From NCBI GenBank assembly GCA_036429605.1, contig CM071589.1, positions 2,790,001-2,854,000 of the forward strand: 64,000 bases of DNA, in the 5' to 3' direction. A program made the position numbers and the translations under genes. Of this stretch, positions 34,901 through 44,875 are shown piece after piece (position 1 is the stretch's first letter; the number at the start of each line of letters is the position of its first letter). Below the pieces are notes generated by a model. It did no database searches, was not told where the DNA came from, and saw only the letters and a list, made by a program, of their open reading frames with translations. Source of the stretch: Cladobotryum mycophilum (Eukaryota; Ascomycota; Sordariomycetes; Hypocreales; Hypocreaceae).

Positions 34901-35741
34901 CCTCGGCGATTCAGACGTCTCCGAGTCGGAATCCTTCCCTGGCAGTGTCCCGGAAGGTGTTCGGGATGCGGATAGGCGTCTGAACTCGGCCATTGCGTTG
35001 GCTAAGCTTGACCAGGCTGGGCGATCAATGAATCGTCACTGGTCTATTGCGGATGGTGGCATACAGCATCGCGCGACACTTTCCAAGCGTGAGGTTGCGA
35101 GAATGAAGGCATTGATCCTTAGCTCCGGCATCAAGGCTATGGAGATACGAAGACGGGCATACGAGCAGCACAAGCCCTTTAGTAGGGCTAACCTCGCAGC
35201 AAACAAAATCACGTCTAAACAAGAGCCAGCGGGAATTGCGTGGTCAGATATCGCCAAACTTGGCCCTAAGCAACCAGGCCTGGCAGAGCGACAGGTTGCT
35301 TTCTATGAAGTCTATCCCCTTGCTGCTCAGACTCTCGGTATTGCGATTCAGGCTTGGGGGCAGCGGTGGCAAATCTCTGCCGATCGCTTTACAAATAAGA
35401 CTAGCCCCGAGCTTCGAAAGGATGTCTGGGATGTGCGAACTCGTCTGGCGGATGACCTCTCTGAGCTGACTCGCAAAGCAGCGGATGAAGCGGACGAGAC
35501 GAGCCGCGACCTTGCCCTGGGCCAGCCCCTGAAAATCAAACATGTCGTCGACACGATCGAAAAGATGCTGCGCAGGCGACGCAGAAGGTTCCGCTGGCTC
35601 AGACGTGGCATGTGGTTGACAGTCGAGTGGCTGCTGGTAGGCTTCATGTGGTATGTGTGGTTCGTGGTCATGATTTTGAGAATCTTCCTTGGTATCGGCA
35701 AGGGAGTGTTGGGAGGCGTAAAGTGGCTATTGTGGTTATAA
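31914..35741 (+). CDS. Large conserved fungal protein with C-terminal membrane anchor (possibly MTC4-like)
   Basis: A single uninterrupted frame; the ATG at 31914 has a good context (ACCATGG) and gives 1275 residues. The N terminus is a His-rich tract (MADYHHHHHNHHHHNHH), then Ala/Ser and Gln/Arg-rich disorder. Recognisable conserved blocks are ARAQKAKEHLELLAQYRRLL (about residue 340), NPLQYIRNRKVRARERQ (about 395) and RPRADWFMEPCDMIADAYWL (about 478). Long Ser/Arg/Asp-rich linkers follow. A helical region around residues 1030-1200 leads to a hydrophobic end, WLLVGFMWYVWFVVMILRIF (about 1240-1260), that could form one or two membrane segments with a short tail. I faintly recall the NPLQYIRNRK block from fungal proteins grouped with yeast Mtc4, but I am not certain of this. 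Function is unknown; a tail-anchored endomembrane protein is an inference. Confidence 0.7.
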   Translation: MADYHHHHHNHHHHNHHTLAPRPAGSPAAAIASASSASTSASAGHRDGRRDGFATPGDRRSSGYETGESSNAARQQRETVLYHGKILNLHDDDDDGDMPLNFSPSGDIEQQQQQHHDDGYAPREERPQRKNKHRISGGFLLQNAAAGARVFGFRRQRGHQSLGHSQSSAGRDAAPRSSSGSDRGQRQSSMPTRHSLGDHPPVSMDDSTTRDPRRFSDSHSSPQRPSMDLDSSQVVHMALNLSESRRLAARRNIARATPPRLAPLPDASSSGNLKQHLQQQRKSSRGGGPKPFQEPPPMIPSGGSRLGNPYQPTFDASHDVQYTYQCSSSTLARAQKAKEHLELLAQYRRLLEVLPPLKPGFDRPTSGNPPGSPVGTPGPANFGTHVAPVTLGRQYNPLQYIRNRKVRARERQTIDGERQGFGDVDCVKSWVDTVSSHQSLAGTSLLQDKTSIPLFPSAEELYNQESPEPLAKMASRARRPRADWFMEPCDMIADAYWLEKDGHKHLIEDRHWRKICPAPAAELQSPMSREGDDSNIKASPFSLKPTEQNESILDDKEPGLSKVRTDLSHGSAKERAKQKLQTIKGGFHHRHNNSVHGHDLLRLKRGSVSEFSDSENEVGNEGKKKTRPKRKGTISSNSNDLLQKQMLEMLAKEAREKELDDVAELPEGKSLVTPEQKPSKPPSRFGSRKGSLAEYSDSDPRSVLGRARLGSPVRHGLYANNLSMGSVGNYSSNPNSPDLQPTRSSTIEQITNTDLSPPWSRSGSPVRNPLDKIKRIIRDKSAESVDSQPEDGDEDRDSRLSRRHSVAPTGSTTTLSRRQSSPGGKLMPMPMPLPTIEGSKHHRANSKRLRAEEAVGLRSMFKGPRIDTVIRDGVYKLGDKLGDKIWKKDGSSESPELETTDESDTDRIKDRRGTSPFSLSRRTSNRTQDGRPVMQKHFLDSMPQFHHAPDYQHLAAVDGVNQGRRASRFDLLKAPQIDVRSVASSRSPPPGARKSRLGDSDVSESESFPGSVPEGVRDADRRLNSAIALAKLDQAGRSMNRHWSIADGGIQHRATLSKREVARMKALILSSGIKAMEIRRRAYEQHKPFSRANLAANKITSKQEPAGIAWSDIAKLGPKQPGLAERQVAFYEVYPLAAQTLGIAIQAWGQRWQISADRFTNKTSPELRKDVWDVRTRLADDLSELTRKAADEADETSRDLALGQPLKIKHVVDTIEKMLRRRRRRFRWLRRGMWLTVEWLLVGFMWYVWFVVMILRIFLGIGKGVLGGVKWLLWL

Positions 35742-35762
35742 TGGGAAAGCAACAACAAACAA

Positions 35763-35785
35763 ACACACACACACACACACACACA
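35763..35785. repeat. (CA)n microsatellite
   Basis: About 11 CA units in the 3' UTR region of the large membrane protein. Confidence 0.9.
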
Positions 35786-36367
35786 GAGCAAAACCCCCTA
35801 TTTAATGTGATGGAAGCGATGAGATGACGGCATTTAGAAAGGATTGAGAGAAACACTTCTCTTCCCCCCATGAGCGATTCCTTTTTTTGATTTACTTTGT
35901 CACTACTTTTTTATTATTTTACCTTTGTATCATCACGCAACACCAGTGTTTTTTCCTTCCCTTTTACTCTGTTTGATACCCCCTGTACCCTACCTACCTA
36001 CCTACCTAGTTTAAACATGGGAACAAAAGGAGACATAGTAATGCATAGCTAACGGAGTGGTCCCCCTGTAAACTCTCTCTCTCTTCTCGTCTGTAGCACA
36101 CAACAACCTACTAGGTATTTCCTTTTATTCTTCTAGTTAAAAGATATAAAAACTTGATATTGTTATCTTTGGACTCGTTTGCTACACATCTTTTTTTAAA
36201 CTAGGTAGTAGTAATAAGGAATCATTCTTCCTTTGTCCTGATATTTTATTTCGACACCAAACTTTTTTTAAGAACCCTGTCTAGAAAATTGGGGGGGATA
36301 AACTGAATGATTAAAAACTGACAACTTCGTGTGATGCGTGAGAGTGATGACAAAGTAGATGTAGATA

Positions 36368-36389
36368 GGAGAGAGAGAGAGAGAGAGAG
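36368..36389. repeat. (AG)n microsatellite
   Basis: About 11 AG units. Confidence 0.9.
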
Positions 36390-36607
36390 GCCAGTCCGGC
36401 GTGGTGCATGAAGGAACTCTAACAAAGGTTCCTTCAAACAAAACAAAAAATATGATGGGAGAGAAAAAGCAGGGAATTACACACGTGTAGGACAAAAAAG
36501 TCTAAGTTGTAGAAAGGGGAAGAAAAAAAAACTCCCTCCCATGAAGAGAAGAAATGGATAGGACAAAAGAAAAACAGTAATCTCATCATCCAAGATAAAA
36601 AAAAAGT

Positions 36608-38876
36608 CTACTCGATTCTCTTTTTGCCCTCTTCGGCGTTGAGATACCGCGCCGTGCTCAAGCCCCTTTCGTGTCTGGCCACAAAGGACCCGATGACGGC
36701 GTCCTTTCTTGCCTTGGCATAGTGCTCGCTGAAGCCGTCGACTGCATAAGGCCGGGGGTTGAGACGAGGCCAGTTGACCTGGAAGAAAGAAGAAGAAAAG
36801 CAAGAGTTAGTTGCATCCTCAAGGGGTTGTGATGAGTAGGGACGACTTACGTAGAGCATACCGTGTGTCCAGACAAAGTGGAAACACCAAGAAGCGACGC
36901 CAGACCAGAAGAGAATAAAGACCCTAATAGGAAGAACACTCGCTTCCGGATCGCGTCGCGTGAAGATGGCCAGGAAAACAATGAAGATGCTAAAGGCCAT
37001 GAGGTAAGGGATGGCTTGGATCAAGACGGGTCGCTTGTCGTTAAAGATCAAGTTGGTGCCGATGCCAGTCTCGCTAGGTTGGTATGCGCCCAGGAACAAA
37101 TCAAAGGAGTCCTGGCGAGGGCCATCGAGGAAGTTGTTGAGATAGTATCGAGTAACGCCAATACGTCCATCCTGTAGAACGCCCATCTTGGTGCGTGTGC
37201 CGGTTCTGGTTACATCAGTCTTCATGGCACCGGTGCCTGAATAAGCCGTTGAGATGACGTCTGCATTGTCGGCCCAGATGTTGCGGAAGAGGACTTCAAA
37301 CTCGGGGTCCTCGTCGCGGAATGAAGATCCCTTAGCCATCAGACCGAGCTCCTCCAACTGACGATCCAACATGTGGCGGGCGAAGATGCTCTGAACGACG
37401 TTGGTGCGATCGAGACAGTCCATGCAGTTGGTTCGCATGACACTGGTCTGCAGGCTTCGGGCATCAATCTTGCCATCAGTATTAGCGGGCATATCGACGC
37501 CACGGAAGTATCCCTGCGCATCAATAGCTTCTCGGAGTCTCTCGACAATAGCATATGCCTTGTGCATCTTCATTCCCTTTGTTTCACTGTGATAGTCAAA
37601 GTAGACATAGTGCAGGCGATCAAACTGCTGGGCCCTCGCGCCGGGCTGGATGGTCGTGAACTTCTCCTCGGTAAGTCTATCAGACTCGCGTCGCTCCGTG
37701 GGTGCCGACACAAGCGCCTTGGCCATCTTTTCATATGATTCCTTTACTGCGCATTCTCGCCCCTTTTGGTTAACCAGGTTGATGAGGTAGTTATCGCCGT
37801 AGATGCGAATCTGCTCCTCAAAGTGCCTTGCTGAAGCGCCCATGGCAGCCTCTGTGCTGCGAACCTGAATCTTCGGGGTGTACTTCAACGAGTTGATCTC
37901 AGCCCAATACGTTGGCACGCTACCACGAGTCTGCACGTAGGATAGAACCTGTGTTTCCTTTTCGGCAGATGCGCCAAACTGGCCGCTCTGCATGTCACTG
38001 CTTCCGGCATATCCACCAAGTCCGCTACTGCTGTCATTTACAATGACGACTTGCTCGGTCTCGTTATAGTTGGCGACATGACCATCCTCGTCTACGCCAC
38101 GGGTAAAGTATCGTGTTCCACCTCGGTATCGCGATCGTCGAGAAATCAGGACCATGGTAAGGGGCGTGCCCTTGAACTTGGTCTGCTTAATCTCAAACAT
38201 ACCAAAGATACAGGGCAGTATATAAGGATCGATGCCGACTTGTGTTCCGGGTTGACTTCGAGATCCGCCATGTCTAAAGTTGATCAAGTCCGACTGCAAG
38301 TGCTTGTTGAAGAAGAAACGATCGTCGGTCCTCAGCCAAATGGGGCGAGATGTTTCGGCTTGCGATTGTCGCTGGAAAGAGTTTGTCAGGTCGATGGAGT
38401 AGGAAAAGTACATGGGCCCCGAGGCAAGGAATGTCTTGAGTAGCGCGAGAAATGTATCTTCGTCTGGGTCGTGGATCTGGCGTTCGCGCATCGGTAAGAT
38501 CTCCGTGGAAATGACTTTGTAGACCATATTGCCCCTCAGCCTTCCCATGGGCTGGGTTTTGGTGATGACGACAACATACTTGTCTACACAGTGTCAGTGC
38601 CGGTCCCGAGTATGAATGCAACATGTGGGGGTGTCGCTGGTAGCACAAACCAAGTCGAAGCTGGATAACGCCAAGGATACCGGCGATGCTGGATACTCGC
38701 GTCGCCCGTTTGCTAGAATTCGCAGCGCCTTGGACCAAACGAATGTCTCCAGTGGGACGCTCGAGCACCAAAGAGGGCGCATCGGGGGACGAGGGGGAGG
38801 TAAAGGTGTAGGCATCATTCGTAACCTTGAGGTTGATGTCCCTAAAGGGCTGTTTGGTCGCAACGACGTGCGCCAT
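36608..38876 (-). CDS. SAC1: Phosphoinositide phosphatase SAC1
   Basis: Three exons: 38651-38876, 36851-38583 and 36608-36778. Introns are 38584-38650 (GTTTGT...TAG) and 36779-36850 (GTAAGT...CAG). Phases join to about 709 residues. The N terminus (PFRDINLKVTNDAYTFTSP) and the first splice (IQLRLDKYVVVITKTQPMGR) follow the Sac1 pattern. The catalytic C-x5-R motif is intact: RTNCMDCLDRTN, with Cys462 and Arg468 by my count. Two hydrophobic segments near the C terminus (LIQAIPYLMAFSIFIVFLAI and VFILFWSGVASWCFHFVW) anchor it in the ER/Golgi membrane. Sac1 removes phosphate from PI4P and controls lipid transfer and Golgi function. The last exon restores MLYVNWPRLNPRPYAVDGF, whereas unspliced reading gives a false tail. 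Confidence 0.93.
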
Positions 38877-39413
38877 TGTCGCGAGCTCCGATAGCTTGAA
38901 TGTCTTGGATTCTGTAAAAGAAGAGTAACGCGAATCTCGAACCTGTTGATTTGTCACGACCCAATCTTTGTTGTTGTGGTTTTGGTCTATGCTCTCCGTC
39001 TGGTCTCGCCCTCTATCACATGAAGATGATGGGAATGCGGTGCTACTGGAAGGCCAACGAAGCTTTAGTGTAGGGAGTGCTCAGCCTCAGCGAGCAACGT
39101 CACGGCAGCCCCATGTTTAAGGGGCAAGTGTGGCGTAGTCGCTGCCCCTCCATGAGAAAGGAGGTAAAGGAGCGACAACATGACGCATTGATTAGACCCA
39201 AGCTCAAGTTATGTAAGGCATGCTTGCAAGGAGAAATTAAATGCATTTGCTTGTATTATTATTACATCTCGTTTCCATGCAGATTCCTGCCATAGTCATA
39301 AATAGGTCTAAACATAGCTTCGTACAACTTCTAAAAAGTATCCAATCCGTGCTGATTGTACAAGCTTGATATCAACGCCGCCGCCAAACAACCATTTGTT
39401 TTTGGGTATCCCT
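38877..39413. other. Intergenic, SAC1 promoter and 3' side of the next gene
   Basis: Open reading upstream of the SAC1 ATG continues to 38957 without a better start. The rest is AT-rich. No gene supported. Confidence 0.55.
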
Positions 39414-40931
39414 CTAACTATCAAGACAAAGCCCCAGATTCGCCAATAAATCGCTCGCTAATACGTCGATGCCGCCGGACTTTGCGTCCTCAATGCCAAA
39501 CCCGAGGAAAATCTCGTCATCCAGATAACCGTGATAGTGTACACCCTTCTTCTTCCAGTTCATCGACGTGACGTAAAACATGTCCGAAGTACGACGCTCT
39601 GGGTACTCCTGACGCCCATGGATCCAGATGGGCTTTCTTGAGATGGCATGGACCAAAAATGGAGCCTGTTGTTGGAACAGCATGACGTACGGCTCATAGA
39701 CTCCGTGAAAGTGGTAGAACGTCTTGTGCTGCCAGATGGTGAATATGAAGGTGTTGGCATCGTTGGCAACGCAAGTTGGGTCTGCCCGATTGCACAATGT
39801 AATCTTCAACGAGTTGGTTGCTTGATGAATGGATTCAAGCTCCGGTGGTAGCTTGGGCATGTATTTCCTGAAACATTGGTCGTCCGAAGCTGCAGCCTGC
39901 GGTGCCAAGTCTTCTCCAACAGAGCCGTCCGGGTTGACCTTGGCAAAGGCTCGCTTTGGAGCCACATCGTAGTGGGCATACATTTGGTTGGACCCATCCC
40001 AGAAGGGGAACCAGTTCTTCTCAACAACTCCCCATGGTGACGGTCGCTGCAGTTCCGTTCCCACCTTGAAGTCTGTATTACCAGGCTTCTCGACCCAGTC
40101 GCCAACAAGCTCGCGGAAATCCTGGATCCACTGACCGAAGCAAGTGAAAGCCGAGTTGGATCCGTAAATGGTGTAGGGCTTGTCTGGCCCATAAAGAACG
40201 CGAGCGTCGTGTGGCCCAACGTTGAAGTTGAAGTAGGTTAACTTTCCCACGCACTTATCGCCTGTTGTAGGAACAATAGGAAGCTTGGTGGCTGGAAGTA
40301 TGCATCGCAATGCACCGTTTTGGAAGGCGGCGTTGCATGAGATCTCAGCGAAGAAGACAGTCTGCTCGTCTGCTCCGCGAGCCTCCTGTGCGACAATGAT
40401 CCAGGTGTTATCCAGATGGGGGTGCGGGATGATGTTGGGGTTCATGCCCCTCATCTCACCGAATTCGATAGGAAAGAACTTTTTATCTTGAGTCGAAGTC
40501 GAGAACACCTCTAGATGGGTGGTTCTCGTACTTTCAGCCGTTCCAAGGCCAAAGTCATTGCTTGCTGGGAAACCCGCAGCTGGTGCTGGTACTGGCGGGA
40601 CATCACCAAATCCTGCTGGTTTCTCCTGCGGCAGACCTATTGGCAGAGCTTGCGAGATGTCATGCGCTGCAGGAATTTCCTGTGGTAGACCTATTGGTAG
40701 ACCCTGTGAGATGTCATGCGCTGCAGGAATTCCCTGTGGCAGCTCTTTCGGTGGCTCATTGGGCAAAGACTTGCCCGCCTCCGGTTCGCCCTTGTTCTGG
40801 ACAGGTGGGGTCCACTTGTTGGTCTGGACCTCTACAGTTGGCGAGAACTTGTAGAAGCTCACAAGAGTGTAGAGGAGGATGAAGAGTGGTAATGCAAAGA
40901 GTCCCAGGCGCTTGAATTCTCTGACGATCAT
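39414..40931 (-). CDS. Type II membrane protein of unknown function, lumenal beta-rich domain
   Basis: An intronless frame of 505 residues. A short basic cytosolic N terminus (MIVREFKRLG) is followed by one membrane segment (LFALPLFILLYTLVSFY, residues about 10-27). Next comes a Pro/Glu/Gln-rich stem containing a duplicated 18-residue unit, then a large Trp/Tyr-rich domain. Blocks seen include GMNPNIIPHPHLDNTWIIVA, GPHDARVLYGPDKPYTIYGS, VEKNWFPFWDGSNQMYAHYD and WIHGRQEYPERRTSDMFYVT. This layout (short cytosolic tail, signal anchor, stem, lumenal domain) is that of Golgi glycosylation enzymes. The lumenal part loosely resembles bladed-propeller carbohydrate-active proteins, but I do not recognise a defined family. 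Its neighbours (acyltransferase-3 and GT32 genes) support a glycan-related role; this is inference. Confidence 0.65.
   Translation of the reverse strand: MIVREFKRLGLFALPLFILLYTLVSFYKFSPTVEVQTNKWTPPVQNKGEPEAGKSLPNEPPKELPQGIPAAHDISQGLPIGLPQEIPAAHDISQALPIGLPQEKPAGFGDVPPVPAPAAGFPASNDFGLGTAESTRTTHLEVFSTSTQDKKFFPIEFGEMRGMNPNIIPHPHLDNTWIIVAQEARGADEQTVFFAEISCNAAFQNGALRCILPATKLPIVPTTGDKCVGKLTYFNFNVGPHDARVLYGPDKPYTIYGSNSAFTCFGQWIQDFRELVGDWVEKPGNTDFKVGTELQRPSPWGVVEKNWFPFWDGSNQMYAHYDVAPKRAFAKVNPDGSVGEDLAPQAAASDDQCFRKYMPKLPPELESIHQATNSLKITLCNRADPTCVANDANTFIFTIWQHKTFYHFHGVYEPYVMLFQQQAPFLVHAISRKPIWIHGRQEYPERRTSDMFYVTSMNWKKKGVHYHGYLDDEIFLGFGIEDAKSGGIDVLASDLLANLGLCLDS
40626..40733. repeat. Two tandem 54-bp units inside the type II membrane protein gene
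   Basis: Two in-frame 54-bp copies encode 18-residue units with the core IPAAHDISQ and LPIGLPQ in the stem between membrane anchor and lumenal domain. A partial third unit follows. Confidence 0.85.
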
Positions 40932-41026
40932 GGTGAAGGCTCACTGAGGCCAGCAACTTGACTCTCTAGAGTGTAGGTCGTGATATGATGTTGAGCCCTT
41001 CTAGCCAAGGAGAAAGGGCTTCCTCA

Positions 41027-41718
41027 TCAAATTGTCCGAACTTTGTTTCTGTTCCACTCCTTTGATTGCAGCCCGCAGGAAACACAACAGGGGGGAAGCT
41101 TGACTAGTAGGGGGTCAGGGAAAGAAAAAAGTTGACTTGGGCCCACGGTGCTAAGGTAACCTTTGCCGTAGTAGTAGCTGCGTGGGGAGCGCGCGATCAA
41201 ATTGGTCAGGGCAATGAGTGATGGATGGAGATGGGTATGGATACAGCAACACGGACTGCAGGACGATCCACCACAACCAGTGACAGTGACAGCAAGAGTG
41301 CTTACAACTGCTACCAAGGCCTTTCTCCACCGACAGTGAAACAAGAAAGTCTGGATGGAGTCTGATACAGACTGGCCAAGACGATGGACGAAACCTAGTA
41401 AGCCGAATCCAGTTGTACCCCGCAAAGCCTCATGACGAGCTTGGAGAGCTGCCGGGTCAGATGGTGGAAGTGGAAGTGGAACTGGAGAAGGATTCCGTGA
41501 TGGGTTAGCGATTGATGGAGAAATGCTGGGCATGTACGTTGGACCTGGAGATGTAGGGCGGAAGAATGATGCCAAACTTGGGGAGTATATCCGGGGGGTG
41601 TGGCGGCGGTGAAAGATTGATCCAGTCCTGGCTTTGGCTTTGGCTTCGTTTTTTTTTTCGGTGTCTGTTCGCTCTCGACTAGCTCTTTCCTCGGAGAATG
41701 ACGGAATTGGTGGCTCAT
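41027..41718 (-). other. Possible small gene upstream of the type II membrane protein (low support)
   Basis: Reading from an ATG at 41718 gives MSHQFRHSPRKELVESEQTP followed by a Lys/Pro-rich stretch. It then continues, only if one C is added at a CCCC run (about 41578-41581), into a Pro/Ser-rich frame containing GFGLLGFVHRLGQSVSDSIQ and FLFHCRWRKALVAV, which precedes a GTAAGC donor-like site. This looks more protein-like than its surroundings, and the needed correction matches the pattern of five other genes here. However, no family is recognised and the downstream exon is unclear. It could instead be leader sequence of the 40931 gene. Confidence 0.25.
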
Positions 41719-41930
41719 GCGTTGCGTCTTAAAAGAATACAAATATGTCTTTTTTTTATGGAGCGTCGAGGGAGCCACCAATCAATCCCGAGACAATAGT
41801 CGATCATTTGCGCCTTTAGAACTCTCTTATGGAGTCTGTATGTACTTACTGTCTTGTCTTAGCGATAATAACCGCAGAATCAATCGAGGAAGGGGGCGGG
41901 TACGAGCAAGCGAACAAGCAAGCAAGAAAG

Positions 41931-41966
41931 CAAGACAAGACAAGACAAGACAAGACAAGACAAGAC
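41931..41966. repeat. (CAAGA)7 pentanucleotide repeat
   Basis: Seven perfect head-to-tail units, flanked by degenerate GCAAG/GAACAAG copies. Confidence 0.95.
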
Positions 41967-43330
41967 TGACGCAACGACTAAATGATGTAAGCCCAGAACC
42001 AGAACAGCACAGCACATCACAGCACATCACCAGGTCACATCAGCATCAAGATTACTGCCGGCAGTGCAGCTCGGAGCGAGACACGGATGGAGGAAAACAG
42101 AGGGGAGAAGAGGAAGAAGAAAAAAGTGTGACCCACAAATAGACCAGATTTGGCACCAAAGGCGGGTGCCTTGCTTGGTTGCAACACTTGGTCTAAAGTG
42201 GGTGGGTGGGTGACTATCAGAATGAATGAGAGAGGGAGTAAAAAAAGAAATAAAAAAAGAATGTCATATGCAAACCGAGGCAGCATCGTAATCTCACTTT
42301 ACCACTCTCACCCACACTCACACTCTCCCTCTCTCTTTAGCCTCTTCGTCCCTCCGTACCCTAAAAAAGGGACCCTTCTTTGCACAGGTACAGGTACATT
42401 GATGCTGCGCCCCACATATTCTTTCTTCACTGCATTAGCGCACAAAATTATGTTTGAGGGTTGGACGCCGTACTCCGTAGAGGGTCGGGGCTAAACCCCA
42501 TGTAGTCGCAGATCACAGATCTTCAAGCATCGATGCTGCAATTCGGTCAAGCGTCTAGGCCCGTTTGAGACATTTGGCCGTGACAAGTCTGCTTCTCGGT
42601 TTGCCCGTTTACCTAGCAACCCAACACCGCTTTGACGGTCATAATGGATTTTTGACTCACATTGAAATATTACATGCGTTAAGAAAGGATTTTCTTCTCT
42701 TTCTTTCCCTTTCCGTTTCCCCTCTTCAGGCTCCTTCTCCTCGTGTTAGGCTTCATTGTTACGTTGTTTGTTGAGAAGATCATCATATATGTTGAGCGTG
42801 ATATTATATTATATCATACACGGAGTAATTACCCCAAGATTTGGAGGCGCGGGAGGCGCCGTCAAACTATATTATGTTACGTGAACACCAGACAACCTTA
42901 TTGGTTCAAGAAGCCACCACTAATGTGATGAAAATAATTCTTGGATGGCATGTCATTGTGGCGTGTTGAGGCATCCAGCCAGCCAGAGAGAGGGAGAGGA
43001 CACACACGCACACACAAGTCACGCGCCACAAACAACCAAATGTTGCATCACGCGCGACTCAAGGGGGACATTCGTCTACGCAAATCACATTTTGCAACGT
43101 AAACTGTAACCATCTCCATGTTTTGGGTGGCATGTAGCATCGTAGTATTACTCGCAACTGCAATAATAGAATCCAGGAATCATAACCGTGATTACATTTC
43201 TCTATTTGCCTCCATATACCCATGCATCGTGAAAATCATCACCCAATTTTTCCCATTCTATAGTAATTCAAGAATACTCCAAACCATACCGTACACCTTA
43301 CCCATGTATTAGTGTACAAGGAAAACAAAA

Positions 43331-44875
43331 TCATGCCTTTGCCTGCTTGACAGGTAGTGGCTCTGGTCCAAGCGTTTTTCGATACAGCCAAGCTGCAAAG
43401 TCAACAGTAGGTGTGTCGACTGCTCTCGTTACAAACTCTGCAATCAGCAAAGTAAGGGGAAGTAGGACTATCTGCGGCACAAGGAATGAAACCTCTAGGC
43501 CCAATGGTCCAACTCGAGGCAAATGTAGAGCGTTGGCCCAGTGAGCAATGTGCTTCATGTGCTCATCCGTAAACCACCCGGCAGCCATGTAGAGTCTATC
43601 TCCAATGGTCCACAAAACAGGTCCGTGAACCATGTACAGGGCAAACGAGACACGCCCCAAAAACTGGCAGAATCGTGTTTCGAAGAATCTCTTGAGCAGG
43701 GGAAGACGTGGGATTGAAACAACGAGAAAGGTGGCGGCAATCCAGAGGTAGAACCACTTGTAATCAAACACGGCTTGAGGTTTGAACCAAGATAGATAGT
43801 ACCAGCCACGGTTCTTTGCAAGCTGTGAAACCTCTGTGGTCTGGCTGGGAATGCCACCCAAGTACATGGCGATGACGAACATGTGGGCGTAAATGAAGTC
43901 CTTGACCGGCTCGAGGCGTGCGATGAAATTGGGTAGTTCGCCTTTCTTGGCAAGCAATTCCAGATCACAAAGCAGCATGCCCTGGATGAACATGGCGCAA
44001 AACCAACCATCAGCGACAAACATAAAGTACCAGATAAGTCCGACTTCGCACAATAGTCGTGCCTTGCGGGAGCAGCGCGACAATGCTAGCTGCGCGACGT
44101 AGACGACCATGGAGCCCTTGAACTCCACGGGAATGGACCAGAGGTGGAAGTTGTAGCTGAGCCATGGAAGACCTCCCTCTTTGTAGACAAAGCTGAAGTT
44201 CTTGAATTCAAGGTAAAAGGCCCAGGCCTCATCTCGCCAGTTCCCAGCAGGCTTCGCTCCATTAACCCACATGCCGGTTATGTGCCAAGTCATGGCATAG
44301 GCCAACATGACGACAATGAGTGGGATATAGAGTCGAGGCCATCGTCTGAACATGGCAGAAGAGACGGTGTCACCAAGTTTGCCATGATCGCCAGCATGGA
44401 TTAGGCTCATGGGTTTGAGGGACAAGACATAGCCAGAGATGATGAAGAAAGTAGCCACCGAAAAGTGACCGCCGGTGAAGAAGTGCCGAATGACAGGGAA
44501 TGCAACCCAGGAGAACTTGCCCTCGTAGCCGAAGCCATTCTCGAAGTAACCGTTCAAACCAGCTGTGCCGTGGGCCCAGAGTTGGTGATGATGCCAGTAG
44601 ACGAGCAAGGCTGCAAAACCTCGTAGGCCGTCTAGATAAGCTGTTGGCCGAAGCTTTTCAGGCGCTGGGAGGACCCTTGGTAGATGGCTCAGGGATGTCG
44701 TGATACGACTGAGCATTCGCTTATGCTTGGGCATGGGCCCGATTGGTCTCCACGCCGGCTTGAGTTCGCCATTGGCGGCCCATTCTGGGTCATAATCTTG
44801 CTTGATCTCATCCCATTGCTCGCTGCTGTTGAGTATTATGCCCTCACGCTGTGGCATCATTTTGGCTGTAGGCAT
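43331..44875 (-). CDS. Membrane O-acyltransferase, acyltransferase-3 family
   Basis: Single frame of 514 residues. After an 80-residue hydrophilic N terminus comes the family signature DGLRGFAALLVYWHHHQ (about residues 82-98), with conserved Arg and His. About ten hydrophobic segments follow (for example FSVATFFIISGYVLSL, WFYLWIAATFLVVSI and FALYMVHGPVLWTIGD). These integral membrane enzymes transfer acetyl or other acyl groups to sugars, lipids or small molecules, and fungal copies often act on glycans or secondary metabolites. Substrate is unknown here. The start at 44875 could also be the ATGs 15-18 nt downstream. It is divergent from the GT32 gene over 3.1 kb and follows a type II membrane protein, so a shared glycan role is plausible. 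Confidence 0.85.
   Translation of the reverse strand: MPTAKMMPQREGIILNSSEQWDEIKQDYDPEWAANGELKPAWRPIGPMPKHKRMLSRITTSLSHLPRVLPAPEKLRPTAYLDGLRGFAALLVYWHHHQLWAHGTAGLNGYFENGFGYEGKFSWVAFPVIRHFFTGGHFSVATFFIISGYVLSLKPMSLIHAGDHGKLGDTVSSAMFRRWPRLYIPLIVVMLAYAMTWHITGMWVNGAKPAGNWRDEAWAFYLEFKNFSFVYKEGGLPWLSYNFHLWSIPVEFKGSMVVYVAQLALSRCSRKARLLCEVGLIWYFMFVADGWFCAMFIQGMLLCDLELLAKKGELPNFIARLEPVKDFIYAHMFVIAMYLGGIPSQTTEVSQLAKNRGWYYLSWFKPQAVFDYKWFYLWIAATFLVVSIPRLPLLKRFFETRFCQFLGRVSFALYMVHGPVLWTIGDRLYMAAGWFTDEHMKHIAHWANALHLPRVGPLGLEVSFLVPQIVLLPLTLLIAEFVTRAVDTPTVDFAAWLYRKTLGPEPLPVKQAKA

Larger units (their letters stand above)
35742..36607. other. Convergent intergenic region
   Basis: 866 bp between two stops. Contains a CA microsatellite at 35763-35785, CCTA units at about 35991-36008, and an AG microsatellite at 36368-36389. 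AT-rich, with no coding frame supported. Confidence 0.6.
40932..43330. other. Intergenic, 2.4 kb
   Basis: Apart from the doubtful frame at 41027-41718, no coding frame is supported. Contains a seven-copy CAAGA repeat (41931-41966), a run of CACAGCACAT units near 42006-42031 and AT-rich sequence from 42770 onward. Confidence 0.55.
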
